DNA of 64,000 bases from Chlorella sorokiniana (lineage: Eukaryota; Chlorophyta; Trebouxiophyceae; Chlorellales; Chlorellaceae): assembly GCA_025917655.1 (NCBI GenBank), contig CP084609.1, positions 62,001 to 126,000 on the forward strand. The letters run 5' to 3'. Under the pieces are notes generated by a model. The model searched no databases and was not told the DNA's origin. It saw only the letters and a list, made by a program, of their open reading frames with translations. Both the position numbers and the translations under genes were made by a program. Positions 1 to 13,548 of this stretch are shown here, piece after piece (the first letter of the stretch is position 1; every line of letters starts with the position of its first letter).

Positions 1-1810
1 CCCAACCTCACTTCCATCCAAATGCCAAAGTAAAAAAATACTAAAGAACTCACGCAGGCGGTCGATCTCTATGCCTTGCTCCACCGCCAGCGCAGCCTCC
101 GCATAGCCCTGCGCCCGGGCCTCATCTCGCTCCGCCAGCAGCCGCTTGCACCTGCGGCGGACCAGGCACGGCATGCATCGTTTGGCTGGCTGCTTTCCGG
201 CTGGCTCCTTTCCGGCCAAAAAATAGTGGGCGAGGTCTGTCGGCGCACCTGCGGCGTAGGGCAGAGGCGCTGCCCTCTCGGTCGAGAGAGGCCACCTCGG
301 CGGGGTCAGGGGCCACCTTGGGAGGCGAGGGGGCTGGTGTACTGCAAGAAGGGGAGTAGGTACAGCAAGCTTAGGGGCGGAGGCGGCGCCATCTTGGGAA
401 AGGGGATGAAGCCAAGGGGAGAACACACTCGCAGGATGCGGCGGCAGTCGGGCGCTCTCGACGGCCACAGCAATAGTCGCAGCGGCGCCGCTGGCAGCCT
501 GCTCCTTGTCTCCCCCAGACCCTCCATCAAACTGAGTCCCCCTCGCTCCACCACAAACACCCCCTTCCTCCCCAAGAAAGGAAAGAAACACACCACCACC
601 ACCGCACCACCCCACCCACCCAAACGTCTCGTGCAGCTGTCGCGCGGTGGTGCCCGGCGGCAGCGGCGGCGTCGCATTGCGGGCTGCACCAGACAGCGGC
701 GGGCAGGCGGGGAGAAGGGCGGCACATCAGCTGGAGCCTTGGGGGTCGGGGCGGGGTTGCCCGTCAGACAGAGGTTGGTGCAGGCAGGCAGGGAGGCAGA
801 GCGGCAGCAGGACACAGGCACCGCAGCCAGGCAGACCGCCTTCAAACCACCGCGGGCTACACGCGCATGAGAGCAGCCCTTTCGAAGGCCTCGACAAAAC
901 AAACACAGAGCACAGGGGCCTGCCCCGTCCCAACACCCCAGAGGGGTGCAGCTGCGCGGCGGCGCACCCGGCCAAACATGCGGCGCACGGTTCCCAGCAC
1001 CGAGGCCCGAGGGGTGGGCTCCTCCTCGGAGTCGTACAGCCGCTCCACAGCCTGCGGTACAGCATGCAGTACGGTAAAAAAAATGGCGGTACAGCGCAAC
1101 ACGAAAATGGGCAGCACCAGCGGCAGCAACGAAAAGGGCAGCAACAGAGGCCGCACCGTGCCATGGCGACATGCTGGCGGCACACACACACGCGCGTGTA
1201 CAAACATGTGTTCAAACGCAAACAAAACTACAAACACACCTCCTTCAGGTTAATGGGGCTCCAGCACTCGGGAGGCAGCCCCGCCGCCGGCGCCGCGCCC
1301 TGCTGCTGCGCGGCGGCAGCGCGCCGCCGCCACCCGCCCGCGTGGCAATCACCAGCTTTGGAGTGGCTGCCTCGGCGGCTGCTGGCCCTTGCAGGGAAGT
1401 GCCCGGCAGGAGCAAGGGGAGGCGCCGGGGGCGCCGGCCGGCGGCTGCTGCGCCGCCATCAGCGGGCGCAAACTGGAAGCCCCCGCTGCCGCCGCCTGCT
1501 GCTGCTGCGGTTGCTGCTGCTGAGCTGCTTGCTGCGGCGCCGTCAGCGCCAGCTGCTCCTTCTCCCCCCCGCCGGGAGCCCAGTCGCAACACAGAGGGGC
1601 GGCGCTTGGCGGGCGTGGCACCGGCAGCTGCTGGCGCAGCGGCGGGGCCATACGCCGCTCGGATCCCCCTGGGCCCCAGCTGCCGCCGCCGCCGCCGCCG
1701 AGCCGTCAAAGCCAGAAAGATCTTGCTCCCCCTCTGTTTGGGGCCCCAGGCCGCTGCCGCCCACCGCGCTCGTCATGGCTGCAAGGGAGCCAGAGAGGCA
1801 CAGCGTGTGG

Positions 1811-1857
<47 letters not shown>

Positions 1858-3474
1858 GGGGGACGGGGGGTTGAGGGCACCCGCGTTGGGGGCACGCTGC
1901 ATCGAGACCGACAAGCAGGTGGCTGCAACATGTGGTGAGAGGGCAAAGGCTGCGACCCTTCACCGCATGTCCAACACCCTCTTCTTGACACAAACACACC
2001 CACACACCCACGCCACCACATAACGCCAGTCACAAACCAACATCACAGCAAAGCAGTGGCCAGCCCCCCCCCCTCCCCCAACACACACACACACACACAC
2101 ACACATCAAAGCAATGGCCAGCCCGCATCCCCCCATACACCACACACACACCTGAAGGCGCCAGGCTGAGGTAGCTGAGGTCTGTCAGGCTGTCGGCCTC
2201 CCGATCGTACGCCTGCAGCCACTGCGTGCGCACCGACACCGACAGCACGCCGGCGGGGCTGCAAGGGTGGCGGGCGGGCACGGTTGACGATCGGGGCTGG
2301 GTGAAGAGCACAGCTGAGAGCTGAGGAGTGTGTGTATAACGGCGGCGTGCGTTGCTACCTGCCCGGGCAAGTGCACCCAACGGTTGCAACCGCCTGTTTC
2401 AACCCGCCCCCGACCCTTTCCCTTCAACCGGCCTTCGTCCACACACTCACACACCCTGGTTTCCCCACAGCAGAGCGGGGATACACGCACCGCAGCTGCA
2501 GCACCAGCTGCTTGGGTCCCAGCGGCTCCGCCCCGCAAAACTGGCTGAGGTCCAGCGCCGCTTTCGACACAGTGACAGACTCCTCACGACCCAGCCGCGG
2601 CGCATCTGCTTGCGCAAGCGGGGGTGGGGGGTAAGCAGCGGGACGGCAGCGGGCTGCGGCCGGCGTGGCTGCGGCAGCGAGCCTCACGCCGGTGCGGTGC
2701 TGGCTGCCGAGCGGCAAATGCCGCAGCCCTGCCCCTGCCTACGCCAGCAAACACGAGCCTCTTCAAAGTGCCTGTGCGCGCAATCCACCATGAACAGCCA
2801 GGACCGCTGCCGCCACCCCAGCTCACCTCTCACCGCCTGCACCTTGAACACGAACTCTTTGGGGCGCCAGCCGCCGCCGCCGCCGCCCCTCCTTCTGAAG
2901 CGTCGCAGTCTGCAGGGGATGGCGGCAAACTGGTGCGATACATCGTCTGCTGTGGCCGCAAAGCTGAACACAAAAGAGATGTGCGAGGGAGGGCCCAACC
3001 AGTGGTGCTTGCTGTGCGAGGGAGCATTGCCAGGCAGGCAGGCTCGACAGCCGTGCACCGCAGACAGAGCGGCGTGCTTCACACCCACATGCAGCTGCGT
3101 CCCGCCCTTCACCTGGACGCAGCGCGTGTTCCACTCCACGCCGCCCGCGCCGTCGACTTCCGCGGGGTCTGTCACGCAGAGGCGGTGCCGCCGCTTGAGA
3201 ACGAATGCGGCACGTGCGCCGGCCGGCAGAGGCAACTCGGCTGTGGGGGCGGGGAAGCATTGGATATTGTTGGCAGGCGTGGTTGCTAAAATGGTGATAG
3301 ATTCAGTGCTTCCGCTGCAGCCAGGCAGTGCGGCAAGGGGAGCGCGGGCTAGAGGGCGACGTAATGCCGCCGCTCACTGGCGTGCTGGGCGACCACCTCC
3401 ACTTCGTACGTGAGCCCCCTGTCCCGCCCCGCCAGGCGCTGCTTGAAGCTTTTCATGGCCGTGAGAGCGGCCAT
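1..3474 (-). CDS. NT-C2 domain protein with coiled-coil region (3' end beyond window)
   Basis: Start ATG is at 3474, giving MAALTAMKSFKQRLAGRD. Exon 1 is 3474-3378 and exon 2 is 3240-3113; they join in phase to give a beta-strand-like segment (LTYEVEVVAQHATELPLPAG, then AAFVLKRRHRL and VEWNTRCVQ). A third exon near 3007-2830 carries WRPKEFVFKVQAV, and a fourth near 2580-2460 carries SKAALDLSQF and GPKQLVLQL. This order (Lys-rich start, conserved WN, PKEFVFKVQ, then a KAxLDLxxF strand) is typical of the NT-C2 domain of EEIG1/EHBP1-type and plant NT-C2 proteins, a membrane- or cytoskeleton-associated C2 variant. Further exons near 1060-975 (LYDSEEEPTPRASVLGTVRR) and 130-60 (Arg/Glu/Ala-rich, heptad-like) look like a disordered linker and the start of a coiled coil. 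Low-complexity Ala/Gln/Ser exons lie at about 1.25-1.9 kb. The family call is mine from motif order; the specific function is unknown. The 3' end lies outside the window. Confidence 0.5.
1814..1854. repeat. (GT)n microsatellite in NT-C2 gene intron
   Basis: About twenty GT units in an intron of the minus-strand NT-C2 gene, so the transcript carries (AC)n. A second, shorter (AC)n tract in plus orientation lies at 2081-2105 in the next intron upstream. Confidence 0.9.
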
Positions 3475-4182
3475 TGGCCTGGGGGCCGGCGTGCGCCGGC
3501 TGTGACTCAAGAGCGTGTTGGGCAACACGGCGCAGCTGTCTGCACCTGAGGGCTCCCTCGGCGTGCAGCCAGGAGGGCAAGCTTGACGAATAATGACATG
3601 CCCAAAGCATTCCAGCGGGCGCCGCCGATCACCAAACGTTCGAGGCCGGGTGACGCGCGGCTGAGTCGGACGCGCAAGGGCAACAAGCTTGTCGACAATT
3701 GACGCCAGCAAACAATCACATTCTACCAGTCAACTCATAGGCGTCAAGGGCGCCACCACCGCGCTCGCCTAGTGACCAGCAGCCGCTGCCGCCCAGCTCA
3801 TGTCGGGTCAGCAGTCCTCTCCGCCGCCGCCGCTGCAGCCAATGGGCGCATCAGGCCACCTCGACGCGGCGTTTGTAATTTACAGGGGAGCCATGGTAAG
3901 GGAAAGGAGAAAATCGGTGTACAGGGCAGGGCATCACGAATCAAGAGGTTTCTGCCGGGCATCAGCAAGGCATTCGAATGTACACGTCCGGGATGGCAGC
4001 TGATCATGTGAGGCAGCGCGGAATGCACAGCGGCAGCTCAGTCTGCACAGAAAACTTATTGTTGTCGGTGGGCAAAGAATTTGGTGGCCAGGAAGCAGGG
4101 TGAGACGCCGCTCTCCGCGGGCAGTGCATCGGCGGTCCAACCACCATGCTGTGAGTGCCGCCGACTGCCGCCACCAGAAGCC
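3475..4182. other. Intergenic: NT-C2 gene promoter side and TCP11 3' UTR
   Basis: Both flanking genes are on the minus strand. I see no convincing coding exon here. A minus-strand TGTAA box at 3884-3880 lies about 300 nt past the TCP11 stop and is the best candidate poly(A) signal of that gene. The remainder up to 3475 should hold the NT-C2 5' UTR and promoter. Confidence 0.6.
3880..3884 (-). terminator. TGTAA poly(A) signal, probable TCP11 3' UTR
   Basis: TGTAA on the minus strand (TTACA on plus). TGTAA is the usual near-upstream polyadenylation element in green algae. The distance of about 300 nt from the TCP11 stop at 4183 is typical for algal 3' UTRs. Confidence 0.5.
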
Positions 4183-7100
4183 TCAGAGGAGGTCGGCGGC
4201 CAGGGCTGCCAGCCAGGGCTCGCACACAGCCTCCGCCACCGCCGCCACCCGCGCCAGCCGCCCCGCCAGCTCAGCCGCCTCGCCCGACAGGTCAGCGGCG
4301 CCGCCACGGCGGAGCGCGGCGGCGGCGCGGCGCTCCGCGCCGCCCCCGCCCAGCAGCGGCGCTCGCAGCGCGGCTGCCAGCCCTCCGCTGAGGGCGCTGA
4401 GCGCGCCGCCGCCGCGACTGAGCAGGCGCGAGAGGGAGGCGGCGGCAGCGGCCTCGCCGTCGGCGCCGCCGCCGTCGCCGCCCAGCGCCGCCACCTCCAC
4501 CGCCAGGTCCGGCAGGCGCATGGCAGGATCCGCCAGCAAGGCACCCAGGCGCCGCTTGGCGGCTGCCACCTCAGCGGGGCCAAAGGCCTGTCGAGGGGGA
4601 GGCAGGCAGGCAGGGAAGAGCGGTGTCAGGGCATGGCCATGCTGGCTGCATGTGTCTCTCTGTGAGGGCAAGAAAGGCTTCTCAACAGCAGGAGGCTGGG
4701 AGGAGCAGGGCTGTCGACATCGCCGCCTTTCCCACCCCCCACCACACACGCACAAGCAGCCATGCCATACAGCCCGGCCGCATGCGCGGCGGCGCCCGCA
4801 AGGCCCAGCAAGAGCCTTACCAAAGAGAGAGAGCAAGCACACGGTGCAAGGCCGCGAAAACAACAAGGTCGACGCCCCCAAACAACAGTTTACAAAAAAC
4901 GCACCCGGCCCGCGGCGGCCGCCCCTGCCGCGCCAGCACCAGGCAGGCTGCCAGCACCAGCAGCCTCTGGAACTCGGCCTGCGCGGCAAGTTGCAGGAAA
5001 AGGGACATCATGGGGCAGCGTTCATCGAGCCAGCAGGGGAACAAGGCGCAGAATAGATGGGCAGCAGCGGCGGCGAGGGCCTGAGCGCGCTAAATGCAGC
5101 GATTGCATGCAAGAGCCGCAGCGCAGCAAGGGTGGACGGGTTTGGGCCCGACCGAAGCGCAATGGAAGCAGAGAGCAGAGCACCCCCAGCCAGCAGCCAG
5201 GAGCGCAGGGAGGCAAGGAGGCACGCTGCGCCAGCGAGGGGTGTATGTGCAGGGTCGAGAGCCCACCTGAGCGTCGTGCAGGCGGGAGGCGTCCAGGTGA
5301 AGCGTCTCGGGGACCGGCAGGCGCGAGATGGCGCCCTCGCCTGCGGAAGCACACCAGTGCATTATGTCAGTTTCGTTACGGGCGCAGTGGCAAAATGTGT
5401 GAGCAGCGGGCCCGCACCCTGTGGGAAACCGGCTCGGCAGGCACCCATGTCCATGCTGCCGAGAACGTGTGCGCAATCAATGCAACCCCCCGACTGAGGC
5501 CAGCCGCGGCTAAGACTCAAACCGCTCACGCTTTTGCAAGAACTGGCGGCAAGGGGCGCAGCCAAGCCTCTTCCTCTGTCACCCACCTGAGACCAGCTGC
5601 ACCAAACCGACGCGCACCACCAGCCCTCCAGCTGCGGGGGCCCCCAGAGGGCGCCAGCGGCAGCCCACCGGCCGACCCAATGCCGCCGTTGCCGCTGCCG
5701 GCTGCCGCGCTGGAAGGAGGGGGGAGTTGGTAGCTCCAAGAGAGCCACGCAGGCCGGTGCGGAGGGTGGGGAGAGCGGGGTGGGGGCAGCGCCGCTGCTT
5801 CCGTCGTCGGCGGCGGTACCATCGGCAGCCATCTCCTGCTCCACGGCCGGGAGCTGACCGGAAGCCGCCGCCAGCCAGGCGCGCGTGTGGGGCAGCCTCG
5901 CGGCGAGGGCGTCGACGACCGCGCCGTCCGCCGAACCCAGCACCGCTTCAAGCCGAGCGGCGGCGTAGGCGGCAGCGCCGGCGCCGCCCAGCTGGGATGA
6001 CAGCAGGCGCAAGCGTGCGTTGGCTGCAACAAAAGGGGAGGGTATGGGGAGGGGATGTTGGAGTGTTGCGGGGGAGCGGAGGAAGCATGCATGCAGAAAC
6101 GTGCTGCCCCGGGCTCAGCACAGCCGCCCAAGGCCCCAAACCTTCCTGCCAATCAAAACTGCGCAACCAGCAGAGCGTAAAGAATAATGAAAGCACAAGA
6201 GCCAGCGGCTCACCGGTGTCAAGGCGCAGCAGCTTGAGCTGCACGCTGAGCAGGCGCAGCGCGCGTCGCGGCGGCGGCCGCCGTCGCCGCCGCCTCGCCG
6301 CTGCCTGCCGCCAGCTGGCCGCGCACGGCGGCGGCGGCGGCTGCCGCCGCCGCGTCGCGGGCGGGGGCTCCCAAGCGGGTCACCAGCCCGCCAGCCCATT
6401 CCAGCAGGCCCAGCAGGGCCGGCACATCGGTTCCACCGCTGCCGCCGCCAAGCGACTCCACCAAGCCGCCGCGGTCGAGGCGAGCCGCCACTTCGCCGCC
6501 CTCTGGGCTGTCGGGGGCAGCACTTCGGCCAGCTGCGCCCGAGATCCGCCAGCAACGCAGCGGCCTGCTCCGCGGCTGCCGCTGTGCCCTCGGGGCCGCC
6601 GCCGCCAGACAGCCTCTCCTGTTGGACGGCAGGTGGGTGGGTTTGGTGGTGAAAGGGGTTCGCAAGCGTTGGGGAGCAAGCGGCCACAGCAACGGCATCG
6701 ACCTGCAGGGGACGCCCAGCAAGGTGCAAACGCAAGCAGCCCCAGGAAAATTCTCCCCCAACACAGCCGACCGCAACAAGTACCAAAGTAAGCTGCCAGA
6801 ACAGAAAATAAGAGAGAAAAGTGCACGAAATGTCTGCGCAAATCGCAACGGACACACACCTGCACCGAATCCCAGAAGGCTTTCTCAGCGATGCGCCGCA
6901 CCCGCCCCCACCGCCGCCCGCACGCCGTCCTCGCCCCCGGCCGCCGCCGCCGCCGCCAGCGCCTCTGCTGAGGGGGGCTCGTTCATCGGGTCGGTGTGCC
7001 CCATGGCATCCGCCCAGGCTGCCTCCAGGTCAGCAGAGGGGAGCTGCGGGGCGGGGTGGGGATGGGGAGTTGCAGGTGGGTTGATGTGGGGTTGGTGTGC

Positions 7101-10100
7101 GCGTGTGTGGTGTGGGTCCAGGGGCAAACCGGGTGCATGAGGGAGCGGTGATGCCAGTGCGTGTCTGAGGGGCAGCACGATTGTTTAGACATCAAGAACC
7201 TTGTTGTGGGGGAGGTTTGCGTGTAGTTTGGGGTCGGGTGGGGGCGATGCTGAGACGCAAGCAGGCCGCCAGCACAGTAACAGGAGGCGGGGGACAGGCA
7301 GAAGCTGCCCCGCACCTGCCAGGCAGGGTCGTAGAGAAGCTGCCACGCGAGCGCCAGGTTGCCCTCCCGGCCAGCGCGGCCTGCATGTCCACCGCCGCCG
7401 CGGCCCCCGCCTGCAGAGCGGCCGCCAGGGCGGAGGAGGAGCCGCCGAAGGCGCCGCTTGGCGACCTGCTGAGTCGACAATGGAGGGGGAGGGCAGGGAG
7501 GGGCAAAGGGTCTGAGAGTGAGCCTCTGCGGAGGATGCGAGGGCGGAAGGGGGACGGCAGCAGGCAGCAGGAAATGCAAGAGGCGAGGGAGGGCGGCAGG
7601 GGCGGCGAACGGGGTGACGCCGGGGAAACCAAGCAGGCTGTTGGGTTGAGGCAGCCATTGATTGGGTTTATACACCAAAAGCAGGACTCACCGCGCTGGC
7701 GGCGCTGAGGCGCCCTCGTCTCCAACTGAAGCGGCGGCGGGGCCAACGGTACCGCTGCCCCGGGCGCTGTACTGCCCGGAGTTGCGGGCGGCCTTCTTTA
7801 CCGGGCTCGCGCTGGGAGACCTGCTCGCCGGAAACAGAGGAAAATAGGGGGATAAACCAAAAAAGATTCTAGGAGAGGTGCGGCAAGCGGGCAGCGCATG
7901 CGCAAAGCCCCGTTATCAAGCCTCCACCGCTTGGTTGCCAGGGCGGCTTGTACCAGCAAGAGCAGCAGGAGGCCTAGGGGCGTGCAGACAGCCTGTCCGG
8001 CCGGAAAAGCATCCAGGCGACAGTTGCAAAACTACCACACCCAAGCCAGCCTCTCACCTCGCCAGCTGCGCATCCGGCAGCGAGCCCCTGGCAGCGTCCT
8101 CGCCGCCCTCGCCGCCCGCCCGCGCCGCTCCGCGGCGTAGGCGGCGGCGGCGGCGGCGCGAGCGGCGGCCAGCGCGGCCTCCAAGCGGGCTGCGCCTTGT
8201 GCGCCCGTCAGCCGCCGCACGCGTTCGCCAATCAGCTGCAAGTCGTGGTCCACTCCCGTCACTATGGCCTGTAGCACGAGACATAAAAAGAAAATGATTT
8301 TGATGAGTCCAGCAAACTATGAATGGTGGGTTGGGACAAAATGGTTGATGTTGGGCCCCAGGTGGCTTGTTGCGCGATCCTGCAGCCCTTCCTCCAAGCT
8401 TCCCCCTTACTCCCCCACCGCCGCCCAACCCTCCTTCCACGCACACCGCAGCGGGGTCCAAACCTCGCTTGCCGTGGCCTGATAGCCAGCGCACTCGACG
8501 CAAGGCTGGCCTCGCTTAATCGAGACAACAATGCTGCCCACAATGGGTGCCAGACTCCCCACCCACCTCCAAGTCTTCGGCCGAGCGCAGATGTCCCGGG
8601 CCGCCGCCGCCGCCGCCGCGGGCGGGGCTGGCGGGGCGGGCCACCTTGAGAGCCGGCTGGCCTCAAGCTCCACAGCCACCCTGATGAGCTCACGCTCCAG
8701 CCCGGCTGCAAGCAGACGGAAGAGAAAGTAAACAAAGAAAGGAAGTGAACATCGGAAAGTTTGATGTTAGTTGGGTGCGGCTGGATGCAGCTTGCTGGGC
8801 TGCTGTTGCTGTGTGCTTCAGCGCAGGGCAAAGCAGCAGGCTGCGGCGAATGGGGTGCCGCCGGCGGGGCCGCGCTGCGCTCTGCTCGGCAGCGGTGGCA
8901 GACCCCCCACCCCCCCCCACCCCCACCCCAACCCAACCCACCCGCATCTGCCGACTTCCAGGCCACAAACTGCTCCAGGTAGGCCACCCAAGCCTCATCG
9001 AAACGCTGCAAAAAATCGAAAAATAGTGGGAGAGAAGATGAGGAACATGAAAGGTAAGTTTAGAAAAGTAAGGCATCGAAGGGGGTGTCACAAAATGAGC
9101 AAAGAGGTTTGATGGCCTACGGGCCAGGCGGCAACAAGCAGGCGGAGCGACGCCAGGGCTCGCCCCACAACGCGAGAGGAGGGACGTGCCTGGAGCATGG
9201 CGGCCAGCGGTGCGCCCGCCAGCCCGCCGCCGCCCTCCTCGCCCTCTTCGCCGCCGCCGCTGCTCCGCGCGCCCTTTGGGCCCGCCATCGAGGCGGCGGG
9301 GGCTCTTCCGCAGCCAGGCGGGCCAGCAGTGCCTCGAAAGGGGTGAGCATGTCGGCGGCGGCGGCCGAGAGGGCGGCCTCGCGCTCGCCCCGAGAGTTGA
9401 AGACCACCTCTGCGGGCAGGGGCAGGCCAGCGGGAGGCAGGCGACAGTGAGGGGAGGGGAGGGAGGGAGTGAGAGGGGACAGGGAGGCTTGAGAGTAAGG
9501 GAACCAGGGATTGGAGAAAGCGAGAGTGTTGGTGAAGGCTAACGGTGAAGGGAAAGAGGGGAGGCCGGAAGTGTCGAGAGAGCAAATGAGGGAGGTCCCC
9601 GACAGGCAAAGCAACGCACAACGACAACAAGAACGCAACACGGCTCAACAGAGGGGCAACCAGCACCGGGCTCTCTTGCAAAGCGACAAATGGCTTAGGC
9701 GATGATAGAAGGAAGGCAGGGCAGCAAGCTCATTCAAAAGCAGCAGCAGCAGCAGCCGCAGCCACGCACCAGGATGCGCCAGTACCATGTAAGCGCACAG
9801 GAAGATGCGGGAGGGTACCGCTCCTGTGCACTGGCCGGGCGGCTTGCGAGCCGCTGGCGGCTGCGCCGCCCGGCGCGCCGCCGCGCCGGCCCTGGGGCCG
9901 CGCCGGGCCCAGCCGCCGCAGCAGGCCGGCCACGCAGCCGGCTGAGACGCCCTTGACGCAGACACGTGACTCGAGCCGTTGCAGGAGGGCCTGCAGCGAA
10001 GGAAGCAAGTGTGTGGCGTGGGCCAGCGCCAGCTCGGGCCGGCAGCGGTACAGTGTCGGGCACAGGCAGGGAGGAAGGCTACAGAAGATGAGAATCAAGC

Positions 10101-12695
10101 GGCGGCAGGACCCCCTCAACACACCTGCGCAGCCCGCAGGGTGGCGGGCGCCGACAGCGCGGCAGCCAGGCGCTCAAACGAGCCGGGCGCCGCCTCCTGC
10201 GCCGCATGCAGCGCCTCCCGGCGGCGGCCTTAGGCAGCGGCGAGGCGATGGAGCGCAGCGGCGGCATGACAGGGGGTGATGGGGGCTGCGGGAGGCACGC
10301 CGCTGCCGCCGCTGATGCTGCTGCCGGTGAGGGGGCGCCGTGAGGCCGCAGCGGGCTGCCGGCGGCGCTGGGGGCGGCGCTGGGGGCGGGGGTGCGTTGG
10401 GGGTGGTGTGGGGGTGTGGGGGATGCTGACTGGGGCGGAGGCCAGGCGACCGTCCAGCCTGCAGTCGAAAGCGGGGCAGAAAGGCAAGTGCATGTGCAGC
10501 AAGTGAAAAATGCATCATTTGCGAAACGAAAAGGAAGACAAAGCGCTGGGTGAAAGGCTTGCCCTAAACAATCAATCGCCCAAAGATGGGAAGGGAAGGC
10601 AGAGGGGCAGAGCAAGCCACCCTTTGCCACGGTCTGGCGCAGGGGGAGCAGCGGCGGCGGCCAGATGGCGACGGCGGCGGCCCCACCTGCGCACTGTGCT
10701 GACTGGGCTGCTGCAGGGATCCGGCGTGCCAAAGGGGGTTGGGTCGGCAGACAGCACAGCAGACGGCGGCGGTGGCGGTGGCGGCGGGGGCGGGGGCGGG
10801 GCGGGGCCCATGCCGCCAAGCGGCGCCAGGGGAACGCTGCACCGGGCGTGGGGGCGGCGAAAAACACAATGGCTGTCTGTCGGCACGTGAGCATCGCAAC
10901 GTGTCAGGAGCAGAACGGTTTACCGAGAGTTCCGACGCTGCAACACAACAGCTCCTGGCGAGGCTGCAGTGGCAGTGCCGGGCTGCACTGCAAAGGCTTG
11001 ACGCGTGGGCCCCCAAAACTGTCGACCCCCTACCCCGACAAAGAAAATACATACTCACGTGAAGGGCACCCCTGTGGCGGCAAACGCCGCCGCCAGCGCC
11101 CGCGTCGTTTGCCGCTGCTCGCTGAACGCGCGCCAGGCCGCCTGCAGCTTGCGGGAGGAGCTGCGGCGGCGCAGCTGCGCCCGCTTCACGGCCTCGCGGG
11201 GCAGAAACGGGCCGGGGGCGGCGGCGTGCCGCGCCTGCAACGCCTGCAGCACCTCGCGCCTGCGGCAACGATGGATGGGAAGAAAGAAATTGTCGGTTTG
11301 TCAGTGAGGGGAGAGGGGAGAGAGAGGACAAGGATGACACACATTGCTGAAGGAAGGTGTGTTAAAAGGGACATAGGCTGCAAAATAGAGCAGGCAAGGA
11401 TGAAAAACATTGCTGAAAAGGAAGGTGTTTCATGAGGAACAGAGGCTGCAAAGTAATGCAAAAATAGAGCAGGGGGTTCCCGCACCGGCTCTGCTCCGCA
11501 CGCTCCAGCCGCTGCTCCAGCTGCTGCAGCCGCCGAGCAGCTTCCTCCTCCTCGCGGCAGCGCGCCTCGGCCGCCGTCTCACGGGCTCGCGCCACCTGCG
11601 GCGTGGGAACAATCAGGCAATCAGCAAGCTCTGATGGGCGGGGATGCTGTGCCCCGGGGGAGGTGGCACGCAGGCACCGTGGAGCGCTGTGCCGGCAAAT
11701 CAACAAGCAGTCACACATCCGCTCCGCGGCATCCGGCAGCCAGTTGAGCCCCAGCCGCGTCTCCTCACCGCCAATCCCGCCCGCTGCGCCGTCTGCGCCA
11801 GCAGCGCGCCCCGCGCGGCCTCGGCCGCAGCCGCAGCCGCGTCCAGCTGCGCGGCGAGCGCGGGCGGCGCGGCCCGCTGCGCGGCGGCGGCGGCAGACAC
11901 GCGGGCATGACGGCGGGCGGCACGAGACACCACGGCGTGCAGCCGCTCCTGGCGCTTGGCTTCCGCGCTGGCCAGCCGCTCCTGAAGGCGTCAAAGAGCA
12001 AGGGGAGCAGGAAGTGCTGCAGGGTGATTGAGGCTGGGATCAAGAGAGAGGGATGGCGCTGTAGCAGCAAACACGGCGCCCGGGGGACGGAGACACACAA
12101 CGCCACACTCTGTCCCCAGTGCATTCCTGCAGCGAGTCTGGCACCCTGCAGCCATCCCCGCAGCCAGAATGCCCTCAGCCAGCAGCTCGCCTCAAAGTGC
12201 TGCCTCTGGCGGCGCGGGCTGTCGCCAGCGGCGTCGCGGATCTGCGTCGCGGGCTCGCCCTCCGGGCCGAGCTCCCGGGCGCTGCGGCTGCGCCTCAAGG
12301 CCTGCATTGTGCGTTTCAAGGGGTTTGGCGGGCAGCAGCGGGGCGGGCGGGGAACGGGAGAGCACTGGCTGCGCGCGCTGCTCGAACGAGGCCTGCCGGC
12401 CCAGGAGCCACTGCCGCCCATCTCAGCGTCGGATCGATCATGCCGACATGGGGTGTGCCAGCTGCCGTGCCTGCAAAGCGGCGGGCGGGGCCCTCAAGGC
12501 AGCCCTCAGCCGCATCCTCACCATGCGCCTGTCTGCAGCCCTCTCGAGCTTCATCTCTATGTCCTCCAGCGTTATGTTCCTTGTAGGGGCTGCGTAACGC
12601 TCCTCAAGGCGGGGGCGCCAGCCCGAGAGGCTGATAGGGACCTCCCAAACTAAGGGCGAATCTTGCACCATTGCCCCGCGCTCAGCGGCCGGCAT
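4183..12695 (-). CDS. TCP11: T-complex protein 11 (TCP11) family protein, plant/algal type
   Basis: Start ATG at 12695; exon 1 (12695-12522) encodes 58 residues ending TLEDIEMKLERAADRRM, the Glu/Lys start typical of plant TCP11 proteins. Later exons include 11981-11769 and 11595-11486 (long Ala/Arg/Glu coiled coil), then 11259-11059 with RKLQAAWRAFSEQRQTTRAL. A Pro-rich exon (about 10.8 kb) precedes SFERLAAALSAPATLRAAQ, LLQRLESRVCVKGVS and SRIFLCAYMVLAHPGA. The C-terminal half has FNSRGEREAALS (about 9.4 kb), FDEAWVAYLEQFVAWKSADA (about 9.0 kb), AVELEASRLSRW (about 8.7 kb) and ERVRRLTGAQGAARLEA (about 8.2 kb). The gene ends in an Ala/Leu-rich helical exon with its stop at 4183. The order of blocks matches the TCP11 domain of plants throughout. 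Plant TCP11 function is poorly defined; the animal relatives act in cAMP/PKA signalling in sperm. Several exons switch frame at G/C runs. Confidence 0.85.
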
Positions 12696-13548
12696 GGAGG
12701 GGATCAGTCATGTGCACTGTGGGGCGGTGTGGCGTCTGGGTGGGGGCCTCGTCCCCATGCCCTGCGCCCCAGTGGCGGCGCCCTGCTGGCGCCGCCGCCG
12801 GGTCGCAGCCGCGGACTTGCACTGCGTGCAGCGTGCTCCTGTGAGTGGCAGGCTGCACGTTTACCAATGGAGCTGCCAGAGAAATTGACTCGGGTGGTTC
12901 GCCTAGTTTGAAAGTTGTAGAATGCAGGCAGATGCCAATCCCACCCGGCTCACCGCTGGCTAGCATGCACACAACGCTGCCGCCGCAGCGCTTCGTTCGC
13001 TTCCTGTGTGCCCAGGCCGCGCCTGATCCTTGTACACAGGCAGGCCCCTGGCACAGTGCAGGCCGAGTGCACCCGCCCCCTCCTGCCTTGGCTGGCCGCC
13101 GCCGCAGAGGCTGCCTGCCAGCCCACCGGCCTGGTCATGCGTTTGCAGGTGCAGGTGCAATGCACGCGCAGGCATGAGCACATGTGTCGCCGCGGCCGCG
13201 AGCCATCGCTGCCGGTGCCACTGCATCCCTATGATCCCAGGAAGAGATGACGCTGGCCCTCACGAGGGCTTGCATCCCGGGCAGCTGCCAGGCGGCCTCA
13301 GGCTGTGCCCAGCGACAGCATGCGCCAGCCCTCTCCATTGCAAAGCATCGCTGTGGCTGAGGTTGAGCCAAGCTCTTGTAAGGACTCCTTCCTTGAAAAC
13401 TGCCTTGCAGCGGCCACGGACTTCCACGTCATGCGCTGGCAGCCCACTAGGCACAATCCCACCGTTGCGCCGACTGAAACTGTGTTGATGTGCTGACATA
13501 GTTGTTGGAAGCCACAGTAGAGGAAAGCAGCGAGTGTGAGAACACAGA
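12696..13548. other. Intergenic between GT14 3' end and TCP11 5' end
   Basis: This 850-bp stretch separates two minus-strand genes. Open frames on both strands lack splice-phase continuity and protein-like composition. It should contain the GT14 3' UTR and the TCP11 promoter. I found no TGTAA box on the minus strand here. Confidence 0.5.

Noticed and set aside
76-870. Plus-strand frames in the first 2 kb.
   Set aside because: They lie opposite exons and introns of the minus-strand NT-C2 gene and begin with non-ATG codons.
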